From Pseudomonadota bacterium (GTDB lineage Bacteria; Pseudomonadota; Alphaproteobacteria; Rhizobiales; Xanthobacteraceae), in the NCBI GenBank assembly GCA_018240595.1, contig JAFEFL010000027.1, positions 1-64,000 of the forward strand: a stretch of DNA of 64,000 bases, read 5' to 3'. The position numbers and the translations under genes were made by a program. Positions 56,905-64,000 of this stretch are shown piece after piece. The notes beneath the pieces were generated by a model. It saw only the letters and a program-made list of their open reading frames with translations. It searched no databases and was not told the DNA's origin. Positions within the stretch are counted from its first letter, which is position 1, and every line of letters begins with the position of its first letter.

Positions 56905-57489
56905 TCAGGCGGAACTTGGTTTCCGCTCCGCTTCCTCCGCCGTGATTTCCCGCACCACGCGGCACGGATTGCCGGCGGCGAACATGCCGTCCGGAACGTC
57001 GCGCGACACGACGCTGCCGGCGCCGATCACCGCGCGGGCGCCGATGCGCACGCCCGGCAGGATAATGGCGCCGCCACCGATCCAGACATCGGCGCCGATC
57101 TCGATCGGCTTGCCGAACTCGGTTCTGCGGCGTTCGGCGGCATTCCACGGATGCATCGGCGTCAGGATCTGCACCGACGGCCCGATCAGCGTGAAGCTGC
57201 CGATGCGCACCGGGCAGACGTCGAGCACGACGCAGTTGAAATTGAAGAACACCCGCTCGCCGAGTTCGATATTGGCACCGTAATCGCAGAAGAACGGCGG
57301 CTGCATCCACACCGTGTCACCGCCGGCGCCGAACAGCTCCGTCACGATACGGCGCCGCGTATCGCTGTCCGCCTCGGGCGCAGCATTGAGCAACTGGCAC
57401 AGGTTGCGCGCCCGCGTGCGCGCAGCGACGAGTTCGGCATCCAGCGGATCGTAAAGCTCGCCCGCCACCATCTTCTCGCGCTCGCTCAT
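56905..57489 (-). CDS. Maltose/galactoside O-acetyltransferase-like enzyme
   Basis: About 194 aa. N-terminal MAC domain (EKMVAGELYDPLDAELVAAR) and a left-handed beta-helix of hexapeptide repeats (CVVLDVCPVRIGSFTLIGPS; IEIGADVWIGGGAIILPGVRIG). Catalytic His is in LTPMHPWNA. It transfers acetyl from acetyl-CoA to a sugar hydroxyl, as in Maa, LacA or NodL; the acceptor is unknown. It stands alone between GlsB and dCTP deaminase genes. Confidence 0.9.
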   Translation of the reverse strand: MSEREKMVAGELYDPLDAELVAARTRARNLCQLLNAAPEADSDTRRRIVTELFGAGGDTVWMQPPFFCDYGANIELGERVFFNFNCVVLDVCPVRIGSFTLIGPSVQILTPMHPWNAAERRRTEFGKPIEIGADVWIGGGAIILPGVRIGARAVIGAGSVVSRDVPDGMFAAGNPCRVVREITAEEAERKPSSA

Positions 57490-57579
57490 CGCCGTCTCCC
57501 GTTGACAACCAACAGGGTCAAGCCGCGGCGGATATCGAGGTTCCCCGACGGTCAGCGATGCCGAATCCGCGCGGGCGGA

Positions 57580-58695
57580 TCAGGTGCGGAAATGCTTGGA
57601 CAGCTTCAGGCTCTGCGCCTGGTAGTTCGAGCCGATGCCCTGCCCGTACAAGGTCTTCGGCAGCCCGAGCATCTTCTCGTAAACGAGGCGGCCGACGATC
57701 TGGCCGTGCTCGAGGATGAACGGCACCTCGCGCGAGCGCACTTCGAGCACCGCGCGCGAGCCTTTTCCGCCGGCGCCGGCATAGCCGAAGCCGGGATCGA
57801 AGAAGCCGGCGTAGTGCACGCGGAATTCGCCGACCAGCGGATCGAACGGCACCATCTCGGCGGCATAGGCGGGCGGCACCTGCACCGCTTCCTTCGAGGC
57901 GAGAATGTAGAACTCGTCGGGATCGAGGATCAGGCGCTGGTCGGGCCGCGCGTCGATCGGCTCCCAGAAGTCGGCGACGTCGTAGCCGCCGCGGCGCTCG
58001 ACATCGATCACCGCGGTGTGGCGCTTGGCGCGGTAGCCGACGATGCCGGGCCGGCCGGCGCCGGCGATGGTGCCGGACAGATCGACGCTGACGGCGATGC
58101 CGTCACTCAAGTCCGCGCCGTCGGCGTCGACGAGACGCTCTTTCGCGTGCAGCGCCTTGAGCGCGTCGGCGTCGAGCTGGGCGCGGCCGTGACGAAAACG
58201 GATCTGCGACAACCGCGCGCCTTCGCGCACCAGCACCGGGAAGGTGCGCGGCGAAATCTCGGCATAGAGCGGGCCGGTGTAGCCGGCCTCGATGCGGTCG
58301 AAGCCGCGCATCTCGTCGGCGATGACGCGGGTGAACACGTCGAGGCGGCCGGTCGAGCTTTTCGGATTGGCGGACGCGGCGATGTCGGCGGGCAGCGCCA
58401 GGCTCTCGAGCAGCGGCACGATATAGACGCAGCCGGTTTCCAGCACGGCGCCGTCCGTGAGCGGGAACTGGTGCAGCGTCAGTTCCTCGATGCGGCGGGC
58501 GACCGTGGTCGAGCCCGGCAGGAACGAGGCGCGCACGCGATAGGCCACCGCACCGAGCCGGAGATCGAGGCTGGCCGGCTGGATCTGGTCGGGCGCGAAC
58601 GGCTTGTCGTGCCGGATCGCGCCGTCGGCGGCGAGCCGCTCGATCATGCTGTCGGGCAGAATGCCCTTGTCGTCCCTGGAAAAAGTCAGCGCCAC
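57580..58695 (-). CDS. dcd: 2'-deoxycytidine 5'-triphosphate deaminase (double-length)
   Basis: About 371 aa, roughly twice the usual Dcd, made of two related dUTPase-like halves, a form typical of alphaproteobacteria. N-half has IQPASLDLRLGAVAYRVRAS and SSTGRLDVFTRVI; C-half has DPGFGYAGAGGKGSRAVLEV and HGQIVGRLVYEKML. Converts dCTP to dUTP for thymidylate synthesis. Divergent from the metZ leader. Confidence 0.9.
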   Translation of the reverse strand: MALTFSRDDKGILPDSMIERLAADGAIRHDKPFAPDQIQPASLDLRLGAVAYRVRASFLPGSTTVARRIEELTLHQFPLTDGAVLETGCVYIVPLLESLALPADIAASANPKSSTGRLDVFTRVIADEMRGFDRIEAGYTGPLYAEISPRTFPVLVREGARLSQIRFRHGRAQLDADALKALHAKERLVDADGADLSDGIAVSVDLSGTIAGAGRPGIVGYRAKRHTAVIDVERRGGYDVADFWEPIDARPDQRLILDPDEFYILASKEAVQVPPAYAAEMVPFDPLVGEFRVHYAGFFDPGFGYAGAGGKGSRAVLEVRSREVPFILEHGQIVGRLVYEKMLGLPKTLYGQGIGSNYQAQSLKLSKHFRT

Positions 58696-58742
58696 GCAAC
58701 GATCCCCGCCGTCTCTGACCGCGATCTAACCCAACGGGCCGC

Positions 58743-58772
58743 TTGACGGGAAGCTTACCCAGCCGCTAAAAC
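58743..58772 (+). promoter_or_regulatory. Candidate metZ promoter
   Basis: TTGACG (58743-58748), an 18-nt spacer, TAAAAC (58767-58772). The start would fall at about 58779, directly before the SAM-II aptamer at 58781, which supports the assignment. Confidence 0.5.
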
Positions 58773-58780
58773 CCCTTTAT

Positions 58781-58842
58781 CCCGTGGTCATTTGAGCCGG
58801 CCGGCTTGCAGCCACGTAAAACAAATCGCTAAAAGGCCGAGG
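58781..58842 (+). ncRNA. SAM-II riboswitch (metA motif)
   Basis: Compact H-type pseudoknot aptamer for S-adenosylmethionine. Stem P1 CGTGG (58783-58787) pairs with CCACG (58812-58816). Loop ATTTG (58790-58794) pairs with CAAAT (58822-58826). The conserved GCTAAAA follows (58828-58834). GGCC at 58835-58838 can extend the pseudoknot with GGCC at 58799-58802. Its position upstream of a methionine synthesis gene is the classic alphaproteobacterial context. SAM binding should occlude the adjacent GAGGA. Confidence 0.92.
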
Positions 58843-58844
58843 AC

Positions 58845-58874
58845 ATGGTGCCCCAGGGCGATACGCCCGCTTAA
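58845..58874 (+). CDS. Possible nine-codon leader peptide after SAM-II
   Basis: ATG at 58845, one base after GAGGA of the riboswitch 3' end, encodes MVPQGDTPA then TAA at 58872. It lies between the aptamer and the intrinsic terminator. The peptide has no control codons for methionine beyond the start. It may instead allow the riboswitch to govern ribosome entry in the leader. Spacing between GAGGA and ATG is short, so translation is uncertain. Confidence 0.4.
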   Translation: MVPQGDTPA

Positions 58875-58887
58875 AGGACATGTGTGC

Positions 58888-58922
58888 CCGGCCGAGGATT
58901 TTCCTCCGGCCGGTTTTTTTTT
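58888..58922 (+). terminator. Intrinsic terminator in the metZ leader (attenuator)
   Basis: CCGGCCGAGGA (58888-58898) pairs with TCCTCCGGCCGG (58902-58913) with one bulged base, followed by nine T residues (58914-58922). It lies 45 bases upstream of metZ and so must be read through for expression. GGCCGAGGA of its left arm is an exact copy of 58835-58843 in the riboswitch. Confidence 0.85.
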
Positions 58923-58966
58923 GGGCCGAGCGCGTCGCGCCCGCGCAAGGCCGAAGGAGCCGAACG

Positions 58967-60154
58967 ATGGCGGACGACACCCAGAACTATCGCCCCGAAA
59001 CCCGGCTGGTGCACGCCGGCACGCTGCGCTCGCAGTACAACGAAATGTCGGAAGCCATCTTCCTGACGCAGGGCTATCGCTACGAGAGCGCCGAGGATTG
59101 CGAGGCGCGCTTCTCCGGCAAGATCCCGGGCTATGTGTATTCGCGCTACTCCAACCCGACCATGGACATGTTCGAGAAGCGCATGGCCGCGCTCGAAGGC
59201 GCCGAGGCCGCGCGCTCGACCGTGACCGGCATGGCCGCGGTGACCAATGCGCTGATGGGCCTCGTCAAGGCCGGCGACCACATCGTCGCCGCCAAGGCGC
59301 TGTTCGGCTCGTGCCGCTGGGTGATCGAGGAGTGGCTGGCCCGCTTCGGCGTCGCCTTCACGCTGGTCGACGGCAAGGATCTCGATGCCTGGAAGAAGGC
59401 GGTGCGCAAGGAGACCAAGGTCTTCTTCATGGAGACGCCGACCAATCCGACGCTCGAGGTCTACGACATCGCCGCGGTGGCGGAGATCGCGCACGGCGCG
59501 GGCGCGAGGCTGGTCGTCGACAACGTGTTCGCCACGCCGCTGTACCAGAGCCCGCTGCAGTTAGGGGCCGATGTCGTGGTCTATTCGGCGACCAAGCACA
59601 TCGACGGCCAGGGCCGCGTGCTCGGCGGCGTCATCCTCGCCAGCGAGAAGATCATCGCCGATCACTATCACAACCTGCTGCGGCAAACCGGCCCGACGCT
59701 GCCGCCGTTCAATGCCTGGGTGCTGCTCAAGGGCCTCGAGACGCTCGGCATCCGCGTCGAACGCCAGACCAAAACCGCGGCGGCCGTCGCCGACAGGCTC
59801 GCCGGCCACGACAAGCTGACGCGGCTGATCTATCCCGGCCGGGCCGATCATCCGCAGGCCGATATCGTCAGGAAGCAGATGAAGGCCGGCTCGACGCTGA
59901 TCGCCTTCGAGGTCAAGGGCGGCAAGGAAGGCGCCTTCCGCTTCCTCAACGGTCTGAAGCTGACGCAGATCACCAACAATCTCGGCGACGCCAAGACACT
60001 GATCACGCATCCGATGACGACGACGCATCAGCGCCTGACGCCGGAGCAGCGCGCCGAACTCGGCATCGGCGACGGACTGGTGCGGCTGTCCTGCGGCCTC
60101 GAACATCAGGACGACATCATCGAGGACATGCTCGGCGCGCTCGACAAGGTCTGA
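58967..60154 (+). CDS. metZ: O-succinylhomoserine sulfhydrylase
   Basis: About 395 aa, PLP enzyme making homocysteine directly from O-succinyl- (or O-acetyl-) homoserine and sulfide in the cytoplasm. PLP lysine in YSATKHIDGQGRVLGG; phosphate-binding region STVTGMAAVTNALMG; PLP Asp in LVVDNVFATPLYQS; C-terminal LVRLSCGLEHQDDIIED. ATG 58967 has AAGGAG seven bases upstream. It is controlled by the SAM-II riboswitch and terminator in its leader. Direct sulfhydrylation would bypass the cystathionine route of the beta-lyase-like enzyme at 18-19 kb. Confidence 0.93.
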   Translation: MADDTQNYRPETRLVHAGTLRSQYNEMSEAIFLTQGYRYESAEDCEARFSGKIPGYVYSRYSNPTMDMFEKRMAALEGAEAARSTVTGMAAVTNALMGLVKAGDHIVAAKALFGSCRWVIEEWLARFGVAFTLVDGKDLDAWKKAVRKETKVFFMETPTNPTLEVYDIAAVAEIAHGAGARLVVDNVFATPLYQSPLQLGADVVVYSATKHIDGQGRVLGGVILASEKIIADHYHNLLRQTGPTLPPFNAWVLLKGLETLGIRVERQTKTAAAVADRLAGHDKLTRLIYPGRADHPQADIVRKQMKAGSTLIAFEVKGGKEGAFRFLNGLKLTQITNNLGDAKTLITHPMTTTHQRLTPEQRAELGIGDGLVRLSCGLEHQDDIIEDMLGALDKV

Positions 60155-60164
60155 GGCGCCGCCT

Positions 60165-60204
60165 GAAAAAGACGATGGCCGGACACGCCCGTGCCCGGCC
60201 ATCG
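60165..60204 (-). terminator. Terminator of the OpgC-SGNH operon
   Basis: A 10-bp stem CGATGGCCGG (60173-60182) with CCGGCCATCG (60195-60204). On the minus strand it is followed by TCTTTTTC, giving an intrinsic terminator 20 bases after the SGNH gene stop. It could also act on metZ transcripts from the other side, but there the T tract is missing. Confidence 0.75.
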
Positions 60205-60223
60205 CAACTCCGGTTGTTCGACG

Positions 60224-61054
60224 TCAGCGCGTCGCAGCCGTCGCCTTGGCCGACACGATCGGCCGCTTCACCGCCTCGGCGATGGCGACGCCGAGATGAT
60301 GCGCCATGCAGGCATAGCCCCAGTCGTTCATGTGCAGGCCGTCGGCGATGGTGAAAGCCGAGAACGGCATGCCGTCCTCGTTCCAGCGCTTCATCGCTTC
60401 GAACCGGCGGAACAGGCCGACGTCCTCCTGCTTCGACACCGAAGCGATGAAGTCGACCATCTGCGGCGCCAGCGGCTTGGCGATGACCTTCGGCGCGTAT
60501 TGCGGATCGATGAGAATGACGTCGGCGCCGACGGCGCGGATGCGGTTGAGACCGCTGCGGATCGCCGCGCCGCGATCGGTCATCGCATGGTCGCGGATCA
60601 GCGAATTGGTGCCGAGCTGCCACAGCACAAGGTCGGGCTTCTGCGCGACGATCGCGGCATCGAAGCGCTTGAGCATGTCCGGCACTTCCTCGCCGTTCAC
60701 GCCCTGATTGATCACGTTGAATTGCTGCGACGGAAACTGCGCCCGCAGTTCGACCGCAAGACGGCTCGGATAGCTCGCCGCGGGCGACGAAGCGCCGGCG
60801 CCGGCGGTCGATGACGAACCGATGGCCACGATGGTGACGGGCTGGCGCCGCTCGATCTTGCGCGCCACATGCGACAGCGAACCGCCGAGCCCCATGAGGT
60901 CGCGCGGCGTGTCGCAATTGTGTTTCGGATAAGATGGCTCCGCCGGTGCCGCGACGGGCACGATCAGAACAAATAGCACCGCAGCGAGCGATTTGGTCGC
61001 CCGGCCGGCGAGATCGAAGAGCGTCACGGTTTCATCCCCAAGGCGGCGATTCAA
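60224..61054 (-). CDS. Secreted SGNH/GDSL-family hydrolase
   Basis: About 276 aa. Signal peptide (about 20-38, SLAAVLFVLIVPVAAPA), then an SGNH domain: block I VAIGSSSTAGAG with the catalytic Ser, block II Gly in INQGVNGEEVPDML, block III WQLGTNS with Asn, and block V DGLHMND with catalytic Asp and His. It should be an esterase or O-acyltransferase on a periplasmic glycan. Last of three same-strand genes after opgC; starts 21 bases after the second SGNH gene. Confidence 0.88.
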   Translation of the reverse strand: MNRRLGDETVTLFDLAGRATKSLAAVLFVLIVPVAAPAEPSYPKHNCDTPRDLMGLGGSLSHVARKIERRQPVTIVAIGSSSTAGAGASSPAASYPSRLAVELRAQFPSQQFNVINQGVNGEEVPDMLKRFDAAIVAQKPDLVLWQLGTNSLIRDHAMTDRGAAIRSGLNRIRAVGADVILIDPQYAPKVIAKPLAPQMVDFIASVSKQEDVGLFRRFEAMKRWNEDGMPFSAFTIADGLHMNDWGYACMAHHLGVAIAEAVKRPIVSAKATAATR

Positions 61055-61075
61055 CGTCTGTGTTGTCTGTTCTGT

Positions 61076-61852
61076 TTATTTATTATCGGTCGGCGGTGTC
61101 GGTTTGGCAGCCTCGAGGACGAGATCGGCCAATAAACGTCCAATACAGTCGTGGACCTTCTCAGCCATATCAAGTTTCTTGGTCGGCGAATAGAGGTCGA
61201 AGGTTCCCTGATCGGACCATGCTTTCATAAGGCTGAACCGGTCGAAGACCGGCACTTCTTGCTGCACTGCAACCCAACGCATGTTTTCGACATAGACGCC
61301 CAGGGCGATCATCGATTCCGTGCGCGGGCTGTACTGCGGGTTGATGAACATCACGTCGGCGCCCGCGGCGCGCGCCTTGCGGATGCCCTTGTCGAGCGCC
61401 TGGCTGAACTGATCCGGATCGACCGCCTGCATCGCATCGACGGTAGCCGTCTGCCATAGCATCAGCGCCGGACGCGTTTGCGCGAGTTCCGCCGGCAAAG
61501 TCTTGACCATATCGGCGGCGGTTCGCTTGGATTTCACATCGGTCGCCACGTTGACCTGCACGCCCGGCAGCTTGCGGCTGAGCGCCTGCTGCATTTTGGC
61601 GGGATAGGAATTGGGCGGGCCGTTCGGCCCCGGCAATTGCGACGAGCCCGCGCCGACGACCAGGACCGTCAGCGACTTGTCGGCGATGGCCTTTTTGACG
61701 TGATCGAGCGGGAAGGCGATGGCGAAGGGACCGCCGTCAACGCCGCATTCGGTCGGTTCTCCGGCAAAAGCCGGCGATGCCGCGCCGGCAAGCAGCGCAG
61801 CAAGGCATGCCAATACCGGCATGCCACGCCCCAGTGGACAGCCCCGGCTCAT
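61076..61852 (-). CDS. SGNH-like periplasmic protein, degenerate active site
   Basis: About 258 aa. Signal peptide (about 10-30, MPVLACLAALLAGAASPAFA). Parallels the next gene: block I VVGAGSSQLPG, GADVMFINPQYSPR and DKGIRKARAAGAD align with it. But block III reads WQTATVD instead of WQLGTNS, and DGLH is replaced by a region around KKLDMAEKVH, so the block III Asn and the catalytic His appear lost. It may be a non-catalytic partner. Its ATG overlaps the opgC stop by four bases. Confidence 0.75.
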   Translation of the reverse strand: MSRGCPLGRGMPVLACLAALLAGAASPAFAGEPTECGVDGGPFAIAFPLDHVKKAIADKSLTVLVVGAGSSQLPGPNGPPNSYPAKMQQALSRKLPGVQVNVATDVKSKRTAADMVKTLPAELAQTRPALMLWQTATVDAMQAVDPDQFSQALDKGIRKARAAGADVMFINPQYSPRTESMIALGVYVENMRWVAVQQEVPVFDRFSLMKAWSDQGTFDLYSPTKKLDMAEKVHDCIGRLLADLVLEAAKPTPPTDNK

Positions 61853-63027
61853 CGATCGCCCCCGGCCAAGCTCGGCTTGGCACCCTGCGCCCGGGCGGCG
61901 GCTCCGGATGCCGGGCCGCCTCCCTGACGCTCGATGACCTTATACCATGAAATGAGCCACGCTACGCCTGCCATGATCGCAATACCCGCCAGGCTGACAA
62001 GAACCTGAACCGGCACCCGGTTCGATACCTCCGTGAAAACGAAATGTCCGGCGAATGACAGAAACACGCCGAGACAGAAAATGCCGAGCGAATGCTGGCC
62101 GCAGAGAATGGCCGGCCGGAACCATGGCGACTTGAGCGCCTGCCAGTTGCGCGGCACGAGGCGCACCGTCAGCACCGCCAGCGACAGGAAGTGCAGGATG
62201 CGCAGGACGTCGAGATTGGTCTTGTCGATCGGGTAGATGAGTTCGCCGACAACGGTCGGGACGAAAGCGCCGAGCCCCGGAACATGCCAGGTCATGGCGA
62301 TGAACAAGGCGAACAGCAGATAGATAATGGCCAGCGCCAGCGTGATCGGCGAATTGATCGCGCGCGACAATCGTCCGGCGCCGCCCAGCGCGCACCACGC
62401 GCCGAAGATGAAGAGGAACTGCCAGGCAAACGGATTGAACACCCACACGCCCTGCGGCCACGCCGGCAGATTCCAGTCGAACAGCCAGGACAAAGTGTAG
62501 ATGCCGCCCGACGCCAGCAGCCCTGTCGTCGGCGAGCGCATCAGCAACCACAGGAACGGCACGAAGCCGATCAGCAGGACGATGTAGAGCGGCAGCACGT
62601 CCATGTTCACCGGCTTGAACTTCAGCAACATGGCCTGGATGATCGTGACATCGGGATTGTTGAGAAAGTTCAGAACGCCCATTTCTTCCGAGTACAGCGG
62701 GTTCTCGAAGGAATGCGCGATGTAGGAGATCTCGGCGAGATAGATCGCGAACAGGAAAATGTGGGCGACGTAGATCTGCCAGGAGCGCTTGAGCACCCGC
62801 GCGGCGGCGATGAGGAAGCCGTTGTGGAACATCGCCCGGCCGTACACGAAGGCGACCGTATAGCCGGAGATGAAGACGAAGATTTCGGTGGCGTCGGAGA
62901 AGCCGTAGTTGCGGATCGTGACCCAGCTCACCGCGTTGGACGGGATGTGGTCGAGGAAGATCAGCCAGAGGGCAAGCCCGCGAAACAGATCCAGACGCAG
63001 GTCACGCTCGGTCGTGGTCGGCACCAT
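61849..63027 (-). CDS. OpgC family membrane acyltransferase
   Basis: About 392 aa with about ten membrane helices. N-terminal RDLRLDLFRGLALWLIFLDH and ATEIFVFISGYTVAFVYG are typical of OpgC, which succinylates osmoregulated periplasmic glucans. The acyl group and acceptor here are not known. ATG 63027 (MVPTTTERDLRLD) is the start; the 15-residue extension upstream is unlikely. Translationally coupled to the SGNH-like gene. Confidence 0.9.
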   Translation of the reverse strand: MVPTTTERDLRLDLFRGLALWLIFLDHIPSNAVSWVTIRNYGFSDATEIFVFISGYTVAFVYGRAMFHNGFLIAAARVLKRSWQIYVAHIFLFAIYLAEISYIAHSFENPLYSEEMGVLNFLNNPDVTIIQAMLLKFKPVNMDVLPLYIVLLIGFVPFLWLLMRSPTTGLLASGGIYTLSWLFDWNLPAWPQGVWVFNPFAWQFLFIFGAWCALGGAGRLSRAINSPITLALAIIYLLFALFIAMTWHVPGLGAFVPTVVGELIYPIDKTNLDVLRILHFLSLAVLTVRLVPRNWQALKSPWFRPAILCGQHSLGIFCLGVFLSFAGHFVFTEVSNRVPVQVLVSLAGIAIMAGVAWLISWYKVIERQGGGPASGAAARAQGAKPSLAGGDR

Positions 63028-63115
63028 GGACGGCTTTTCTTTCCTACACCGCTTCGGCCATAATCGATCCAAACCGGGCCGGCTTCAATCGCTCGCATAG
63101 GATTAAGGCATATAG

Positions 63116-63508
63116 ATGTATCGCGCGGTTACCCGCAAGATCGAGGTCACGGTGACGCCCCGGTATCTGTCCGAAAGGTCGTCGCCCGCCACCGGCTATT
63201 TCTTCTGGTCTTATACCATCGATATCGTCAACCGAGGCGAAGAGACGGTCCAGCTCAAGACCCGGCACTGGCGCATCACTGACGCGTTCGGCCGCCTGCA
63301 GGAGGTCAAGGGCGCCGGCGTCGTCGGCGAAGAGCCGACCCTGAAACCGGGCGAATCCTTCGAGTACACCAGCGGGGTCCCGCTGCCGACGCCGTCCGGT
63401 TTCATGGAAGGCACCTACGGCATGATCACCGCGGACGGCCGCCGCTTCGATATAGATATTCCGTTATTTTCGCTCGATACGCCGTCAAAGGGCCGCACCC
63501 TGAATTAG
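63116..63508 (+). CDS. apaG: ApaG protein (DUF525)
   Basis: About 130 aa, an FnIII-like beta sandwich. Characteristic segments are YFFWSYTIDIVNRGEETVQL, LKTRHWRITDAFGRLQEVKG and GEEPTLKPGESFEYTSGVPL with GTYGMITADG. ApaG is linked to Co2+ resistance and Mg2+ efflux in Salmonella, but its biochemistry is unclear. Divergent from opgC. Confidence 0.95.
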   Translation: MYRAVTRKIEVTVTPRYLSERSSPATGYFFWSYTIDIVNRGEETVQLKTRHWRITDAFGRLQEVKGAGVVGEEPTLKPGESFEYTSGVPLPTPSGFMEGTYGMITADGRRFDIDIPLFSLDTPSKGRTLN

Positions 63509-63515
63509 GCGGCGT

Positions 63516-64000
63516 TTACTTCGGCAGGCAGCCGGCGAAGCGGCCGAGCGCCGGGCGCGGCACGATCGCCAGCACCGCGCCGCCGGCGGCAAAGTTCTGC
63601 AGTCGCGCGACCTCGGGTTCGGCCAGCGCCACGCAGCCCGCGGTGCCGGCCGCACCGGCTTTGCGGACGTGGATGAAGATGCAGGAGCCGCCCTTGGCGG
63701 CGCGGTCGGTCGGGTAATCGACCAGCAGCCCGCGGCGATATTCCGGCACGCGCCACATGTTCTCGCCATGCACCTGCCAGCCGACCCGCGCGCGTGTCGA
63801 AATGGTGTTGTAGGCCGGCGACGACGGATCGTCGACGCAGGTGGTGCCTTCCTCGACGTGCAGATAATGCGCGCGCTTGACCGGCGCGAAGCCAAAGCTG
63901 CGGCCGATGGCGAAGAAGCCGGCCGGCGCGCGCTTGTCGCCATCGACCTTGATCGGCTCGCCCGCGGCCGCGAAATTCCTGAAGGCGTGCGACCACGCCG
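63516..64000 (-). CDS. L,D-transpeptidase-like protein, partial
   Basis: About 160 C-terminal residues of a gene whose start lies right of the window. Translation of the minus strand gives DGDKRAPAGFFAIGRSFGF, then later FIHVRKAGAAGTAGCVALAE, the YkuD/ErfK-like catalytic block with His and Cys, and a C-terminus RPALGRFAGCLPK. The usual S-H-G-C is T-A-G-C here. It probably cross-links or anchors to peptidoglycan, but it may also belong to YkuD proteins of unknown role. Convergent with apaG, seven bases apart. Confidence 0.75.
   Translation of the reverse strand, partial: AWSHAFRNFAAAGEPIKVDGDKRAPAGFFAIGRSFGFAPVKRAHYLHVEEGTTCVDDPSSPAYNTISTRARVGWQVHGENMWRVPEYRRGLLVDYPTDRAAKGGSCIFIHVRKAGAAGTAGCVALAEPEVARLQNFAAGGAVLAIVPRPALGRFAGCLPK

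Overview
The window is high-GC, gene-dense chromosomal DNA from an alphaproteobacterium of the order Hyphomicrobiales (Rhizobiales). A Pseudolabrys/Bradyrhizobium-type relative in Xanthobacteraceae or Nitrobacteraceae is my best guess. The evidence is the alphaproteobacterial 16S rRNA 5' end, a SAM-II riboswitch before metZ, the double-length dCTP deaminase, the FtsEX / zinc-ribbon / TIGR02302 / lysA / lptM / argH order, and typical rhizobial intergenic palindromes. I see no prophage, insertion sequence or CRISPR array; this looks like core chromosome with a few accessory islands.

Layout. 1-1.1 kb: 5' end of an rRNA operon transcribed leftward, with a strong promoter. 1.1-10.1 kb: M23 peptidase, UvrD-like helicase, ClpB, MOSC protein and a CHAP-like amidase, separated by palindromic repeats. 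10.5-14.7 kb: aromatic amino acid cluster (chorismate mutase, aminotransferase HisC, prephenate dehydrogenase) plus a GNAT enzyme and a LysE exporter. 14.8-28.3 kb: envelope and division genes (DUF2125, ChaC-like, PlsC, YdcF, FtsX, FtsE, zinc-ribbon protein, TIGR02302), a cystathionine beta-lyase-like enzyme, and lysA-lptM-argH. 28.4-36.3 kb: TlpA; ArsR / SRPBCC-VOC / GST operon; etfBA-hbd; rhomboid protease; cobalamin adenosyltransferase. 36.4-42.9 kb: glycosyltransferase, SCO1, polysaccharide deacetylase, TauE/SafE exporter, PfkB kinase.

42.9-56.1 kb is the most interesting stretch. Leftward it encodes a type I secreted FecR/cadherin/VWA/RTX surface protein, its ABC transporter and HlyD adaptor, and a CHASE2 adenylate cyclase. 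Rightward, divergently, it encodes a MloK1-like cyclic-nucleotide-gated K+ channel, a metallo-beta-lactamase-fold hydrolase, a Popeye-like membrane cNMP-binding protein and a LapG-like periplasmic cysteine protease. I read this as a possible cAMP-linked adhesin export and release locus. Each family is recognisable; the combination is inference.

56.1-64 kb: tRNA-Gly(CCC), GlsB, a sugar acetyltransferase, dCTP deaminase, then metZ behind a SAM-II riboswitch, a nine-codon leader ORF and an intrinsic terminator. After it come an OpgC / SGNH / SGNH operon that probably modifies a glycan, ApaG, and a partial L,D-transpeptidase-like gene at the right edge.
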